A stretch of DNA of 64,000 nucleotides from Synechococcus sp. CC9605 (GCF_000012625.1 NC_007516.1:2446660-2510659); one strand, 5' to 3'; positions 8,162 to 17,591 are shown, numbered from the stretch's first letter. Translations and numbers: made by a program. The notes: generated by a model not told the origin, from the letters alone.

Positions 8162-10393
8162 ATGACCAACTCACCCCGCAGTGTGCGCAGCCAGTGCCCC
8201 TACTGCGGCGTGGGTTGTGGTCTGGAGCTCTTGCCTCCTGCCGTGAAGGGTGAGGCCGTGAAGCGGGATGCTGAGGGCAACCCGATGTGGAACGCCCGCG
8301 GCGACCGCGAACACCCCTCCAGCCTTGGCCAGGTCTGCATCAAGGGCGCCACCATCGGCGAAACCCTGGCCCCAGGCCGCCTGCGCCAACCCCTGTTCCG
8401 CCAGACCCTCGAGGACGACTTCGCGCCGATCAGCTGGGACGACGCCCTCAACAAAATCACCGGCCAGATCAAGGCGAGCGTGGCCCGGCGCGGCAACGCC
8501 GATGGCATTGCCATGTACGGCTCCGGTCAGTTCCACACCGAGGATTACTACCTCGCCCAGAAACTGCTGAAAGGGGCCCTGGGCACCAACAATTTCGACG
8601 CCAACTCGCGGCTGTGCATGAGCTCAGCGGTGGCGGGCTACACCCGCAGCCTGGGCTCCGATGGTCCCCCCTGCAGCTATGAGGACCTCGACCACTGCTC
8701 AGTGGCTTTTCTGATCGGCACCAACACGGCCGAATGCCATCCGGTGCTCTTCCAGAGGCTGCTGAAGCGAAAACGAAAGAACCCTGGCAGAGTCAAGATC
8801 GTGGTGGTGGATCCACGCCGCACTGACACCGCCAAGGCCGCCGATATCCACTTGCCGATTGCACCGGGCAGCGACCTGGCCCTGCTGCATGGCATTGCCC
8901 ACTTGGTGCTGCGCGAAAACGGCCAGGATCCGGCCTTCATCGACGACCACACCGAGAATTACGACTCCTTTTTTGACGTCGCCGCCCGTTGGACCCCCAG
9001 GCGGGTGGCCCGGTTCTGCAACATCCCCGAAAAACGCCTGCGGGAAGCGGCGGCTCTGTTCCACCGGCGCGAGAAGGTGCTCAGCCTCTGGTCAATGGGG
9101 GTGAACCAACGCCGTGAAGGAACGGCCGTGGTGCAGGGGTTGATCAATCTGCATCTGCTCACCGGCCAGATCGGCAAGCAAGGAGCGGGCCCGTTTTCCC
9201 TCACAGGCCAACCCAACGCCATGGGCGGACGCGAGGCCGGAGGCCTGGCCCACCTGCTGCCGGGCTACCGCCTGGTGGCCAACGCCGAACACCGCGCCGA
9301 GGTGGAACAGGCCTGGCAACTGCCGGCAGGACAGATCAACGCCAAGCCCGGATTGGCGGCCTGGCAGCAGATCGAAGCCATGGAACAGGGGGCGCTGGAT
9401 CTGTGGTGGGTGGCCGCCACCAACCCCCTGGTGAGCCTCCCGGATCTCGACCGGGTGAAGTCAGCCATGCAGAAGTGCCCGCTGGTGGTGGTGAGCGAGG
9501 CCTACGCCGACTCGGAAACATCCCACTACGCGCACCTGATTTTGCCCGCAGCCCAGTGGAGCGAGAAGGCTGGCGCCATGACCAATTCCGAACGTCGGGT
9601 CACCTACTGCCCGGCCTACCGACGCCGCTTCGGCGAGAGCCGTCCGGACTGGGAGGTGTTTGCCGAGGTGGGCCGCCGCCTGGGCTACAGCGAGCAGTTC
9701 AACTTCGAATCAGCAGCTGAGGTGTACGCCGAATTTACGGCTCTCACCCAGGGCAGGCTTTGCGATGTAAGCGGCCTCAGCCATGAACTGCTAGAAGACG
9801 AAGGACCGCAGCAATGGCCCTATCCCAGCGGCAGCACCCCCACCACAGCAGCCAAACGCCTCTACGAAAACCATCAGTTCGCCACCCCCAACAAACGCGC
9901 CCGCTTCAGCACCGATCAACCGCTGGGACTGGCGGAACCCCCCTGCGACACCTATCCGCTGGTGCTGACGGTGGGCCGCTACCTGGGCCAGTGGCACACG
10001 ATGACCCGCACCGGCAAGGTGGAACGGCTGATGAAACAGCATCCCGAGCCGCTGCTGGAGATTCACCCCGGTGACGCTCAGGATCTGAAACTGCGCAACG
10101 GCGAACTGGCAGCGATCAGTTCACGCCGCGGCCACCTCACCGCCACGGTGAAAGTCACTGATCGCATCCGGCGTGGATCGGTCTTCCTGCCGATGCACTG
10201 GGGATTCACCCAGGAGAAGGCCTGCGAAGCCAACACCCTTATGCACGACGAAGCCTGCCCGGTGTCGAAGCAGCCTGAACTCAAGGCCTGCGCGGTGATC
10301 GTGGCTCCCGCCGTCTCGGTGGTAAAGCCCATTGAACAGCAGAAAGGACGATTGGAGGCTCTACGCCGGCTGCTCACACCAGCACTTCGCTGA
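8162..10393 (+). CDS. narB: Ferredoxin-dependent assimilatory nitrate reductase NarB
   Basis: NarB reduces nitrate to nitrite in the cytoplasm with electrons from ferredoxin. The 743-residue chain has the N-terminal 4Fe-4S ligands Cys12, Cys15, Cys19 and Cys59 (CPYCGVGC, GQVCIKGAT), the probable molybdenum-ligand Cys152 (NSRLCMSSAV), and the molybdopterin-binding C-terminal domain (LTVGRYLGQWHTMTRTGKV). The ATG at 8162 is directly after the nrtP terminator. The 3' end overlaps the convergent narM gene by 20 bases. Confidence 0.95.
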   Translation: MTNSPRSVRSQCPYCGVGCGLELLPPAVKGEAVKRDAEGNPMWNARGDREHPSSLGQVCIKGATIGETLAPGRLRQPLFRQTLEDDFAPISWDDALNKITGQIKASVARRGNADGIAMYGSGQFHTEDYYLAQKLLKGALGTNNFDANSRLCMSSAVAGYTRSLGSDGPPCSYEDLDHCSVAFLIGTNTAECHPVLFQRLLKRKRKNPGRVKIVVVDPRRTDTAKAADIHLPIAPGSDLALLHGIAHLVLRENGQDPAFIDDHTENYDSFFDVAARWTPRRVARFCNIPEKRLREAAALFHRREKVLSLWSMGVNQRREGTAVVQGLINLHLLTGQIGKQGAGPFSLTGQPNAMGGREAGGLAHLLPGYRLVANAEHRAEVEQAWQLPAGQINAKPGLAAWQQIEAMEQGALDLWWVAATNPLVSLPDLDRVKSAMQKCPLVVVSEAYADSETSHYAHLILPAAQWSEKAGAMTNSERRVTYCPAYRRRFGESRPDWEVFAEVGRRLGYSEQFNFESAAEVYAEFTALTQGRLCDVSGLSHELLEDEGPQQWPYPSGSTPTTAAKRLYENHQFATPNKRARFSTDQPLGLAEPPCDTYPLVLTVGRYLGQWHTMTRTGKVERLMKQHPEPLLEIHPGDAQDLKLRNGELAAISSRRGHLTATVKVTDRIRRGSVFLPMHWGFTQEKACEANTLMHDEACPVSKQPELKACAVIVAPAVSVVKPIEQQKGRLEALRRLLTPALR

Positions 10394-10841
10394 AGGCTGC
10401 ATCAAGGTTGTGGTGGTCGTGCCCCGGCCGGGCCAACTTGCACAAGGCAAAGCGATCCAGCTCACTGAGCTGGGTCCACTGCTCCAGGGTCAGCGCCACA
10501 CCCCGCACTGTGGCCGCCTCCTGCACCAGAGCGGGCAGCTCTGCCTGCTGTTGCCAGGGGGCACCACTCACCGGTGGCAGATCCTTGGCCATGCCATCGG
10601 CCATGGGGCGCGTGCAATCGCGCAGGTGTTGGCGAAGCTGCTCGAGGGCATCAGCCGCATCCGGCCAATCCACCAGGGCTTGGCGTTGCTCCTGGGAAAG
10701 CTCAAGCCAGTGGCTGAGCTTCAACTTCACCCCACATAGATCCAATTTGCGTCTCACACACAGGGGGATGCAGCGCCAGTTGCCGATGAAGTCCTGCTCA
10801 AAAGCAAAGCAATGGCTGGCGGAATCACGACGGCTGGACAT
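10374..10841 (-). CDS. narM: NarM, nitrate reductase-associated protein
   Basis: This protein of about 155 residues, convergent with narB, resembles the nitrate reductase-associated family (NarM in S. elongatus), with FEQDFIGNWRCIPLCVRRKLD near the N-terminus and RPGHDHHNLDAAFSEVL at the end. NarM is known to be needed to form active nitrate reductase, probably during cofactor or cluster insertion. The ATG at 10841 is preferred over the TTG just before it. Confidence 0.85.
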   Translation of the reverse strand: MSSRRDSASHCFAFEQDFIGNWRCIPLCVRRKLDLCGVKLKLSHWLELSQEQRQALVDWPDAADALEQLRQHLRDCTRPMADGMAKDLPPVSGAPWQQQAELPALVQEAATVRGVALTLEQWTQLSELDRFALCKLARPGHDHHNLDAAFSEVLV

Positions 10842-10924
10842 CAACCAAAGCCTTGATCGGTGTCAATGATGACAACGGAAGCCCACGAAAACAGGGATGT
10901 TTATACGGATACAAAACTCAGTTC

Positions 10925-11095
10925 GTGCGCTTCGCCCTCTCCCTTGGATTGTTGCTGGGAATGTCCCATGGATGGGTCACAGCTGAAGGACTCCAACAGC
11001 AACCTGTGAAGGGCTTTGATTCCATAGAAACTGTTAATTCCGCTACACAATCCAACCCATTCAGTAGCCGTTCACACCAATTTTTTCCATACTGA
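10925..11095 (+). CDS. Hypothetical small secreted peptide
   Basis: A 56-residue frame from a GTG codon begins with a signal-peptide-like segment (FALSLGLLLGMSHGWVTA) and ends with a polar tail rich in Ser, Asn and Gln. A longer version from a TTG at 10853 adds an implausible polar lead. I recognise no family. It lies between narM, divergent, and another small exported protein on the same strand. Confidence 0.35.
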   Translation: MRFALSLGLLLGMSHGWVTAEGLQQQPVKGFDSIETVNSATQSNPFSSRSHQFFPY

Positions 11096-11119
11096 AGCCC
11101 TGTTCAAAGAGTTTCTGCC

Positions 11120-11431
11120 GTGACCAGCAGCATCTCGTCCGCTTCCGGCCGCAGCCCCATCACCCTAGCTGCCGGTTTCCTGGGGGCTTTCATCGTTGGT
11201 TCCCTTGCCGTGCAACTGGTGCGCAGTCAGACGGCCGCCGTTCTGGCGGGCGCCGCTGGCGTTGAACCGGTGATCGCCGGTCCTGCCGCTCATTGGGCTC
11301 GCTTGGCCGAGCGCGACATCGCAAGTGCCAACACAGACGCAACGGCCCAACCCGCTGCTGCCATCCTGCCCGCCGTTGAGCCTGTTGTGGGCTCCGAAGC
11401 CACCCTCTGGTCTGCCTTCGGCGAGCGCTGA
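11120..11431 (+). CDS. Hypothetical protein with one membrane segment
   Basis: The 103-residue protein starts at GTG and has a short Ser-rich lead, one hydrophobic helix (ITLAAGFLGAFIVGSLAVQL) and an Ala/Pro-rich tail, consistent with an uncleaved anchor or signal peptide and an extracytoplasmic domain. Codon use resembles the neighbouring genes, which supports it being real. No function can be assigned. Confidence 0.6.
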   Translation: MTSSISSASGRSPITLAAGFLGAFIVGSLAVQLVRSQTAAVLAGAAGVEPVIAGPAAHWARLAERDIASANTDATAQPAAAILPAVEPVVGSEATLWSAFGER

Positions 11432-11483
11432 TCGCACTGCCCGCGTAGCACAGCCCACCAGCCGGCCCGCATAAGGTGCCGGC

Positions 11484-12182
11484 ATGGGGATTCAGCGCCG
11501 TCACTTCCTCCAGCGAACGGGCGGCCTGGCCTTGGCCTACCTGATGCAAGCGCGCCCCGTTGAGGCAGCAGAGGAGGGGTTCTGCATCCCGAATGATCCA
11601 CTCGAGGCCCTGATGGCGGGGAACCGCCGGTTTGCCGAGGCCTGGCGCCGAGGCAAACAAGAAGACGGAACGACGCTCCGAACGGCGGATCCCGACCTGC
11701 GCTGCTTCAACTCCCCCAGGGCGTTGGCCACCAGCCAACATCCCTGGGCCACCGTGCTCACCTGCTCTGATTCACGGGTATCGCCGAGCTGGGTGTTCGA
11801 CACCACCCCTGGCGAGCTGTTCGTGATCCGCAACGCCGGCAACACCGCATTCACCGAAGCCATTGCCTCCATTGAGTACGGCGTCGGCGTTCTCAAGACT
11901 CCGCTGCTAGTGGTGATGGGTCACAGTGGCTGCGGAGCAGTCACGGCGGCGATGGACGTCAATCCGCTGACACCTTCCCTGGACCGGCTGATCCAGCCCA
12001 TCCGGGAGAACATCAACGGCAGCAGCGATCTCGAGGACGCCGTGAAGCGCAACGCCCTCGCCAGCGCCTCAACCTTGATTCAACGCAGCACCGTTCTGGC
12101 CGATGCCAAAGCCAGCGGTGCGCTGAAACTGGTGGTGGGTTGTTTCCAACTCAGCAGCGGTGTTGTGAGATTGATCGAATGA
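11484..12182 (+). CDS. Beta-class carbonic anhydrase with Tat-type signal
   Basis: The enzyme interconverts CO2 and bicarbonate. Zinc ligands of the beta class are visible as Cys94 (CSDSR, with the Asp96-Arg98 dyad), His147 and Cys150 (GHSGCGAV). The N-terminus [18 protein letters not shown] is a twin-arginine leader with a likely AxA cleavage site near residue 29, so the protein is predicted periplasmic or outer-surface, like the cyanobacterial external enzyme EcaB. Its stop overlaps moaC as ATGA, an unexpected pairing with a cofactor gene. Length is 232 residues. Confidence 0.9.
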   Translation: MGIQRRHFLQRTGGLALAYLMQARPVEAAEEGFCIPNDPLEALMAGNRRFAEAWRRGKQEDGTTLRTADPDLRCFNSPRALATSQHPWATVLTCSDSRVSPSWVFDTTPGELFVIRNAGNTAFTEAIASIEYGVGVLKTPLLVVMGHSGCGAVTAAMDVNPLTPSLDRLIQPIRENINGSSDLEDAVKRNALASASTLIQRSTVLADAKASGALKLVVGCFQLSSGVVRLIE

Positions 12183-12655
12183 CGCACGACCTGAGTCATC
12201 TGAACCAGCAAGGCGAGGTTCACATGGTGGACGTGGGGGACCGTCTGGCCACCCACCGCGAAGCCCATGCCCGGGGCGCCATTCGCATGGACGCCACAAC
12301 CCTCGGCCTGATCCAGCGGGGCGAGACACCAAAAGGAGATCTGCTGGCGGTCGCCCGAGTGGCAGCGATCCAGGCGGCCAAACGCACCTGGGAGCTGATT
12401 CCCCTGTGCCATCCCCTACCACTCAGTGGCATGGATGTGTCGATCGACGCCGACGCCTCCCTGCCTGGCCTGGTGGTCCACTGCCGTTGCCGCACCACGG
12501 GCCAGACCGGGGTGGAAATGGAAGCGATGACGGCCGTGTCCGTGGGGCTGCTGACCCTTTACGACATGCTCAAGGCGGTTGATCCAGCCATGACGATCGA
12601 GGCGATCCAGCTGGAGTTCAAGGAAGGAGGGCGGAACGGTGTCTGGAAACGCTGA
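12179..12655 (+). CDS. moaC: Cyclic pyranopterin monophosphate synthase MoaC
   Basis: MoaC acts after MoaA to form cyclic pyranopterin monophosphate. The 158-residue protein contains [19 protein letters not shown], the [20 protein letters not shown] helix, [10 protein letters not shown] and [21 protein letters not shown], all diagnostic. The ATG overlaps the carbonic anhydrase stop by 4 bases, and the end overlaps moeA by 17. Confidence 0.95.
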   Translation: MTHDLSHLNQQGEVHMVDVGDRLATHREAHARGAIRMDATTLGLIQRGETPKGDLLAVARVAAIQAAKRTWELIPLCHPLPLSGMDVSIDADASLPGLVVHCRCRTTGQTGVEMEAMTAVSVGLLTLYDMLKAVDPAMTIEAIQLEFKEGGRNGVWKR

Positions 12656-13889
12656 GCCCTACGGACGCGAAGGGCTACCCCTCGAAGAGGCACGTCGACG
12701 GGTTCTTGCGGCGCTTCAGCAGATCACTGCCAGCCAAACAGTGCCGCTGCAGCAGGCCCTCGGCCTGGTGAGCGCTGCGGATGTGCTGGCCAGCGCGGCC
12801 GTTCCGGGGTTTCGGGCCTCGATCATGGACGGCTACGCCCTGGGGCAGAGCCACCAGCCCAAACCTGGGGACACCTGGCAACTGAAGGGACGCTCCGCTG
12901 CCGGCCAGCCCTTCAACGGAAACCTGGCCACCGGCGATGCGATCCGCATCCTCACCGGCGCTCCACTGCCGGATGATTGCGGCTGGGTGCTGCCCCAGGA
13001 ACTGATCTCCGTTGACGGCACCAGCCTCCAGCTGGTGAAAGAGGCGTCGGATCGTCCCTGGATTCGCCCCGAGGATGAGGAATGCCGACCGGGAGACCTG
13101 CTGCTGGCCGCTGGACAGCGCCTCGGTGCCGCCGATCTCGCACGCCTTGCCAGCTGCGGCATCGCCGCCCTAACCGTTGCTAAGCAACCCCGCATCGGGC
13201 TGCTGATCAGCGGGGACGAGCTGGTGCCTCCTGGAACAGCGCGGCAACCCGGTGCCATCTGGGAGAGCAACGGCACGCTTCTGGAGACAATGCTCCGGGC
13301 CCTCGGGCAATCGGTGACCCAGCGACGGGTGGTGGCCGATCAACCCGACGCCCTGCGACAGGCCCTGCTGGATCTGGCCCATGACTGCGACGTGGTGGTG
13401 AGCACCGGCGGCGTCTCCGCCGGCGACACCGATTGGATCCGACCCCTGGTGGCGGAGCTGGGTGCTGTGGATTTCTGGAAACTGTTCCTACGCCCGGGGC
13501 GCCCCTTTGCCTTCGGCAGCATCGGTGAGGGCGTGCCGTTTTTTGGACTGCCGGGCAATCCCGTGGCGGCGGCGGTCACCGCCCTGCAACTGCTCTGGCC
13601 CGCCCTGCAGGTTCTTGAGGGCCAGAGCGAACCGGAGCTGTTCCCCCGGGTGATGGTGGAACTGGCCGACCCGTTGTCCCGCCGACCGGGACGGCCGGAA
13701 TTGGCTCGGGCCCGCCTCGACACCAACGCCGCAGGAACGCTGCTGGCACGGGTGGATGGCTCGCAGGCCTCGTCCAGGATCGGTTCCCTGCAACAGGCCG
13801 ATCTGCTGCTGGAACTGCCCGCGGATGCCGGCCCGCTCGAAAGCGGCACCCGTCTCTGGGCCCAGGTGATTCGTCAGCGGATTTTCTAA
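12639..13889 (+). CDS. moeA: Molybdopterin molybdenumtransferase MoeA
   Basis: MoeA inserts molybdate into adenylylated molybdopterin. The 416-residue chain has [25 protein letters not shown], the MoeA/MogA-like core [16 protein letters not shown] and [13 protein letters not shown]. The GTG start sits in the last codons of moaC after an AAGGAGGG ribosome binding site at 12621-12632. The 3' end touches the convergent DUF3598 gene. Confidence 0.94.
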   Translation: MSGNAEPYGREGLPLEEARRRVLAALQQITASQTVPLQQALGLVSAADVLASAAVPGFRASIMDGYALGQSHQPKPGDTWQLKGRSAAGQPFNGNLATGDAIRILTGAPLPDDCGWVLPQELISVDGTSLQLVKEASDRPWIRPEDEECRPGDLLLAAGQRLGAADLARLASCGIAALTVAKQPRIGLLISGDELVPPGTARQPGAIWESNGTLLETMLRALGQSVTQRRVVADQPDALRQALLDLAHDCDVVVSTGGVSAGDTDWIRPLVAELGAVDFWKLFLRPGRPFAFGSIGEGVPFFGLPGNPVAAAVTALQLLWPALQVLEGQSEPELFPRVMVELADPLSRRPGRPELARARLDTNAAGTLLARVDGSQASSRIGSLQQADLLLELPADAGPLESGTRLWAQVIRQRIF

Positions 13890-14683
13890 GCCGGATCAGG
13901 CTGAAAGCAGCGTCGCTCCCAGGCCATGAGCTGGCCCGATGAATCGAAATGAATGCTGATCTGCTGAAACAGGTCAGCGCCGAGACGGCAACCGATCTCG
14001 AGGCTGAAGGGCTCCCTGTGGAGCTCACTGGGCACCGAAAACACCAAGCCGTCGGGCATCACAGCTGAGCAGTCGTTGTACAACAGCTGGCTTGGATCGA
14101 ACACCAGCGGAGCGGCGTCCTCAGCCTGGCCGTTCACCCCCGCCTGCGGCCTGAGCATCTGCCGCTCGCCACTCCATCCCTGCACCGTCGCCAGCAGGGC
14201 CTCGGGTGTCCCGCATGCGGGACGGTCGGGTTCGGGATCGGTGCTGTTCAAGCAACGGAAACCCACCGCCCCGACACGCTGCAAACGCCAGCCGCCATCA
14301 AGTGGTTCCCAGAGCAACACCAGCATCGAGCGGGAGCGACCGCAGAACATGTTGATCTCATGGCCGAAGCGGGGGCGATCGGGATCAAGCCCCAGGCTGG
14401 ACTGACCGCCCGCCCCGGGAAACTGCCAGCAGCCACCACCGACGTTGTAGGTGGCCCGACTGATGGGATAAGTGGCCTGGCCCCCGGGGGCAAAGGCCAG
14501 ACCCGATCCATCCCACACCCCGTGGTCGTCATCGGAAAAGGAAATCGCGTAGGTGGTGGGATCGATCCGACGGGTCGGATGCTGCTGATCCAACCGACCG
14601 CTGCTGTCCCGCTCAAACCAATGGCCGCAGCCCTGCCATTGGCCGGCGAAATTGCGGCGGTTGAGGGTCCATTGATCGGTCAT
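13886..14683 (-). CDS. DUF3598 family protein (lipocalin-like, cyanobacterial)
   Basis: The 265-residue protein opens with a tryptophan-rich segment (MTDQWTLNRRNFAGQWQGCG) followed by alternating beta strands, including a CGRSRSMLVLLWEPLDGGW strand pair and a final FSLEIGCRLGADLFQQISIHF. This pattern fits the DUF3598 calycin-like proteins found widely in cyanobacteria; the group is distantly related to bilin lyases of the CpcS type, but no role is shown. Its 3' end overlaps moeA by 4 bases. It starts at ATG with a divergent epimerase gene upstream. Confidence 0.6.
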   Translation of the reverse strand: MTDQWTLNRRNFAGQWQGCGHWFERDSSGRLDQQHPTRRIDPTTYAISFSDDDHGVWDGSGLAFAPGGQATYPISRATYNVGGGCWQFPGAGGQSSLGLDPDRPRFGHEINMFCGRSRSMLVLLWEPLDGGWRLQRVGAVGFRCLNSTDPEPDRPACGTPEALLATVQGWSGERQMLRPQAGVNGQAEDAAPLVFDPSQLLYNDCSAVMPDGLVFSVPSELHREPFSLEIGCRLGADLFQQISIHFDSSGQLMAWERRCFQPDPA

Positions 14684-14742
14684 GTCCGTGACGGCATGGA
14701 ACGGTCGGTCTCCTTAGGGTCGCCCCAACAGCCATCCCCGCC

Positions 14743-15606
14743 ATGGACCTGACGATCGTTGGCTGCGGCTATGTGGGGCTCGCCCTGGCGGAGCGGCTGC
14801 AACCAAAACGCCCCCAGCTGAAGCTGACGCTGACCACCACCAGCAGCGAACGGCTGGAGCAACTCAGCCCCCTCGCCGATCGGGTGGAACTGTGCGACGC
14901 CACAGACCCCGCGCAATTGCTGAACGCCCTGCAGCAAAGCACCAATGCCGTGTTCTGCCTCGGACCAAAGGGAGATCGCCAGGTGGATGCCAACGGCTAC
15001 CGCCACACCTTCGTCGACAGCTTCCGCTGCTTGACGTCGCTGTTGCCACAACTGCCGAAACTGCGGCAGATCGTCTACACGGGCAGTTGCTCGGTGTACG
15101 GCGATGCAGAGGGGGACTGGGTGGATGAGCAAACATCGCCAGCACCAGGCCGCGGCCATGGCAATGTTCTGCTGGAAGGCGAAGAACTGCTCAGCGGCAT
15201 CAGCGACAGGCGGGTGTGCATCCTGCGCCTCGGAGCGCTCTATGGCCCTGGCCGCGATCTCGATCGACGCCTGCGCGGGCTCGCCGGACTGGAACGCCCT
15301 GGCAGCGGAGCGACCTACAGCAACTGGCTGCATGTGGCGGATGCCGCCGGTGCCCTGGAAGCAGCTCTCGATGCTGAATGGGCCGGACTGGTGAATGTGG
15401 TCAACGACGAGCCGATTCGGCTGCGGGACCTGGTGGGGCGCAGCCTGCAGCGCCAGGGCCTGGCCCCTGTGCACTGGCTTGGGCAGAACGGACCGGGTTC
15501 AGGGGGCCGACGGATTCGCAACACCCGACTCAAACAGCTGGGCTACCAGCTGCAGCACCCGCGCCTTGATCAGAGCGGCGTGTTGGCAGCCAGCCAGGTG
15601 CCCTGA
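14743..15606 (+). CDS. NAD-dependent epimerase/dehydratase family protein (SDR)
   Basis: The 287-residue protein is a Rossmann-fold short-chain dehydrogenase of the extended type. GCGYVGLAL is the nucleotide-binding loop, YTGSCSVYGD gives the catalytic serine and possibly tyrosine region, and ILRLGALYGPGR follows. The usual YxxxK pair is not evident, since the segment after SCSVYG reads VDEQTSPAPGRGHGNVLLEG; this resembles atypical SDRs annotated as sugar epimerase-like or YeeZ-like. Substrate unknown. The end overlaps the convergent moaE by 37 bases. Confidence 0.75.
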   Translation: MDLTIVGCGYVGLALAERLQPKRPQLKLTLTTTSSERLEQLSPLADRVELCDATDPAQLLNALQQSTNAVFCLGPKGDRQVDANGYRHTFVDSFRCLTSLLPQLPKLRQIVYTGSCSVYGDAEGDWVDEQTSPAPGRGHGNVLLEGEELLSGISDRRVCILRLGALYGPGRDLDRRLRGLAGLERPGSGATYSNWLHVADAAGALEAALDAEWAGLVNVVNDEPIRLRDLVGRSLQRQGLAPVHWLGQNGPGSGGRRIRNTRLKQLGYQLQHPRLDQSGVLAASQVP

Positions 15607-15998
15607 CCCGCGCACCACTCCCGCTTCCAGAACGGGGCCTGGTGCTTGAGTTGCTCCAACAACGCGGCCGAGCAGCGCTGCGCCGCCCCACGACGATCGG
15701 CCTGCACCGCCACCAGCACGATCGGCTCACCGGGGGTGAGCTTACCCACCCGATGCAGCACCAAAAACGGCCCCGTCCGGTGCTCCTGCTGCAGGCGCTG
15801 CGCCATGGCCGTGATCTGACGTTCGCAAAGGCCGGGGAAGTGCTCCAGCTCCAATGCCTCCAAAGGCCGGCCATCCATGGTGGTGGGACGCACCCGACCA
15901 ATAAAAATCGCCGCGGCCGCGGCATCCCCGCTCCAAAGCGCCAGCTGCTGCCAAGGATCAAAGGGATCCGGGCACACCTCCACACGGCAATCGGTCAC
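15570..15998 (-). CDS. moaE: Molybdopterin synthase catalytic subunit MoaE
   Basis: MoaE transfers sulfur from the MoaD thiocarboxylate to cyclic pyranopterin monophosphate. The 142-residue sequence has AAIFIGRVRP, LELEHFPGLCERQ, VLHRVGKLTPGEPIVLVAV and the C-terminal PFWKREW segment containing the active-site lysine. It starts at GTG 3 bases after the moaD stop. Confidence 0.93.
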   Translation of the reverse strand: MTDCRVEVCPDPFDPWQQLALWSGDAAAAAIFIGRVRPTTMDGRPLEALELEHFPGLCERQITAMAQRLQQEHRTGPFLVLHRVGKLTPGEPIVLVAVQADRRGAAQRCSAALLEQLKHQAPFWKREWCAGQGTWLAANTPL

Positions 15999-16001
15999 GC
16001 T

Positions 16002-16238
16002 TCAACCCCCCGTGAACGGTGGAAGAAAGGCCAGCTCATCACCGGCCTGCAACGGCTGATTGGCACCAACCAACTCCTGGTTCACCGCAATGCTGATGCC
16101 CTCGAGCGGGCCAAGATCCAACTGGTTCCAGACCTCACGGGCCGTCGAGACGCCTGGCGTGAAAGGAAGGGAACGCTCGGCCCAACCGGCGCGTTCTCGC
16201 AGGGAAGCGAACAGCAGCACCTTCAGCACCACGTCCAT
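16002..16238 (-). CDS. moaD: Molybdopterin synthase sulfur carrier subunit MoaD
   Basis: A 78-residue ubiquitin-fold protein that ends in the required Gly-Gly (AFLPPFTGG). LKVLLFASLRERAG is the first strand, and VNQELVGANQPLQAGDELAF is the conserved later region. The C-terminal glycine is converted to a thiocarboxylate and donates sulfur to MoaE. It precedes moaE on the same strand and is divergent from moaB, 45 bases away. Confidence 0.93.
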   Translation of the reverse strand: MDVVLKVLLFASLRERAGWAERSLPFTPGVSTAREVWNQLDLGPLEGISIAVNQELVGANQPLQAGDELAFLPPFTGG

Positions 16239-16283
16239 GGCAGCTGGAGCGGTTCTAGCGTCAAAGGGTTCCGTCGCTGTGCC

Positions 16284-16781
16284 ATGGGCCTGTCCATTGC
16301 CCTGCTCACCATCTCCGACTCACGCACCCTGGCGGACGACAGCAGCGGAGATCAGCTGCAGCGCAGCCTCGAAGACGCGGGGCATCACCTTCAGGAGCGA
16401 CAACTCTGCCCGGATGATCGCTATCAGATCCGCCGTGAACTGAGCCGCTGGATCGCCGATCCTGAGGTTGATGTGGTGATCACCAGCGGCGGCACCGGTC
16501 TCACCGGCCGCGATGGCACCCCCGAAGCGGTGGCACCGCTGCTGGACAAAACAATCGAAGGATTCGGAGAACTGTTCCGCGTGCTCTCCTTCGAGAGCAT
16601 CGGCACCAGCACCCTGCAAAGCCGCTGCCTTGCAGGCGTGGCCAACGGCACATTCGTGTTTGTGCTGCCGGGATCTCTTGATGCGGTGACCACCGCTTGG
16701 AACCGGCTCATCCGGGCTCAACTCGATACCGACACCCGACCGTGCAATCTGGCCCAGCTTCGGGCTCGCTTGAAGGAATAA
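16284..16781 (+). CDS. moaB: Molybdenum cofactor biosynthesis protein MoaB
   Basis: The 165-residue protein has the MoaB/Mog fold: LLTISDSRTLADDSSGDQL at the N-terminus, DVVITSGGTGLTGRDGTPEA and FVLPGSLDAVTTAWN near the C-terminus. MoaB or Mog adenylylates molybdopterin before molybdate insertion by MoeA; I cannot separate the two roles by eye. The ATG at 16284 was picked because the conserved fold begins four residues later, although the frame stays open far upstream. Confidence 0.9.
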   Translation: MGLSIALLTISDSRTLADDSSGDQLQRSLEDAGHHLQERQLCPDDRYQIRRELSRWIADPEVDVVITSGGTGLTGRDGTPEAVAPLLDKTIEGFGELFRVLSFESIGTSTLQSRCLAGVANGTFVFVLPGSLDAVTTAWNRLIRAQLDTDTRPCNLAQLRARLKE

Positions 16782-16802
16782 AGCGGAATCGAGCGGAGCT
16801 GT

Positions 16803-17591
16803 TCAGAACGGAATCGGCATCGTGACCGCTGCAGGTGTGGGCCTGCAGGCTTCAACCTGATGATCAATCACCTCACCCACCACAACGATCGAGGGTGACT
16901 TGAAGGCCTCGGCTCGGCATTGATCGGCAATGTCAACCAAGCTGGCTTTGAGGCAGCGTTGCCCCGCCACCGTGCCCTGCTGGATCACCGCCACGGGGGT
17001 CGTCGCAGCCAAACCACCCGCCATCAGCTCTTCTGCGATCCGAGGCAAGTTGTGCAGCCCCATGTAGATCACCAATCCGTCACTGGCCGCAGCCAGAGCA
17101 CGCCAATCCACGGAAGGACGGCGCTTGTCGATTTCCTCATGACCGGTGACGAAGGTCACCGATGATCCCGCTCGCCGGTGGGTAACGGGAATTCCGGCGT
17201 AGGCAGGGGCAGCAATGCCAGCGGTAACACCAGGCACCACCTGAACAGGAATATTCCGCTCCGCCAGGTATGCGGCTTCTTCCCCTCCACGTCCAAACAG
17301 GAAGGGATCACCCCCCTTCAAGCGCACCACCGTGCTGTGCTTCTGGGCCATTTCAACCAGCACGGCATTGGTGCTGGGTTGTGGCACCGAATGATGTCCG
17401 CGACGCTTGCCGACAAAACGGCGTTCGCAGGTAGCCGGCACAAGATCCAGCACTTCTTCGGGCACCAGCGAGTCGTACACCAGGGCATCGCAATGGCTCA
17501 GCAGCCGATGCGCCTTTAGCGTGAGCAACTCGGGATCGCCGGGACCAGCTCCCACCAGATAAACGGTTCCGGTTTGTTCAGCGGTGGTCAC
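16803..17591 (-). CDS. cobA: Uroporphyrinogen-III C-methyltransferase
   Basis: The enzyme methylates uroporphyrinogen III twice with SAM to give precorrin-2, the entry to siroheme and cobalamin. The 262-residue protein has VYLVGAGPGDPELLTLKA, YDSLVPEEVLDL, VRLKGGDPFLFGRGGEEA and VVPGVTAGIAAPAYAGIPVTHR, all characteristic. The GTG start overlaps the upstream chelatase stop as GTGA. Placement beside a siroheme chelatase and nirA argues that its main product here is siroheme for nitrite reductase. Confidence 0.95.
   Translation of the reverse strand: MTTAEQTGTVYLVGAGPGDPELLTLKAHRLLSHCDALVYDSLVPEEVLDLVPATCERRFVGKRRGHHSVPQPSTNAVLVEMAQKHSTVVRLKGGDPFLFGRGGEEAAYLAERNIPVQVVPGVTAGIAAPAYAGIPVTHRRAGSSVTFVTGHEEIDKRRPSVDWRALAAASDGLVIYMGLHNLPRIAEELMAGGLAATTPVAVIQQGTVAGQRCLKASLVDIADQCRAEAFKSPSIVVVGEVIDHQVEACRPTPAAVTMPIPF

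Noticed and set aside
6532..8169. 545-codon open frame on the minus strand
   Set aside because: It is antisense to nrtP. Its product is a low-complexity Gly/Glu/His-rich string without domains, while the plus strand encodes a clear nitrate permease.
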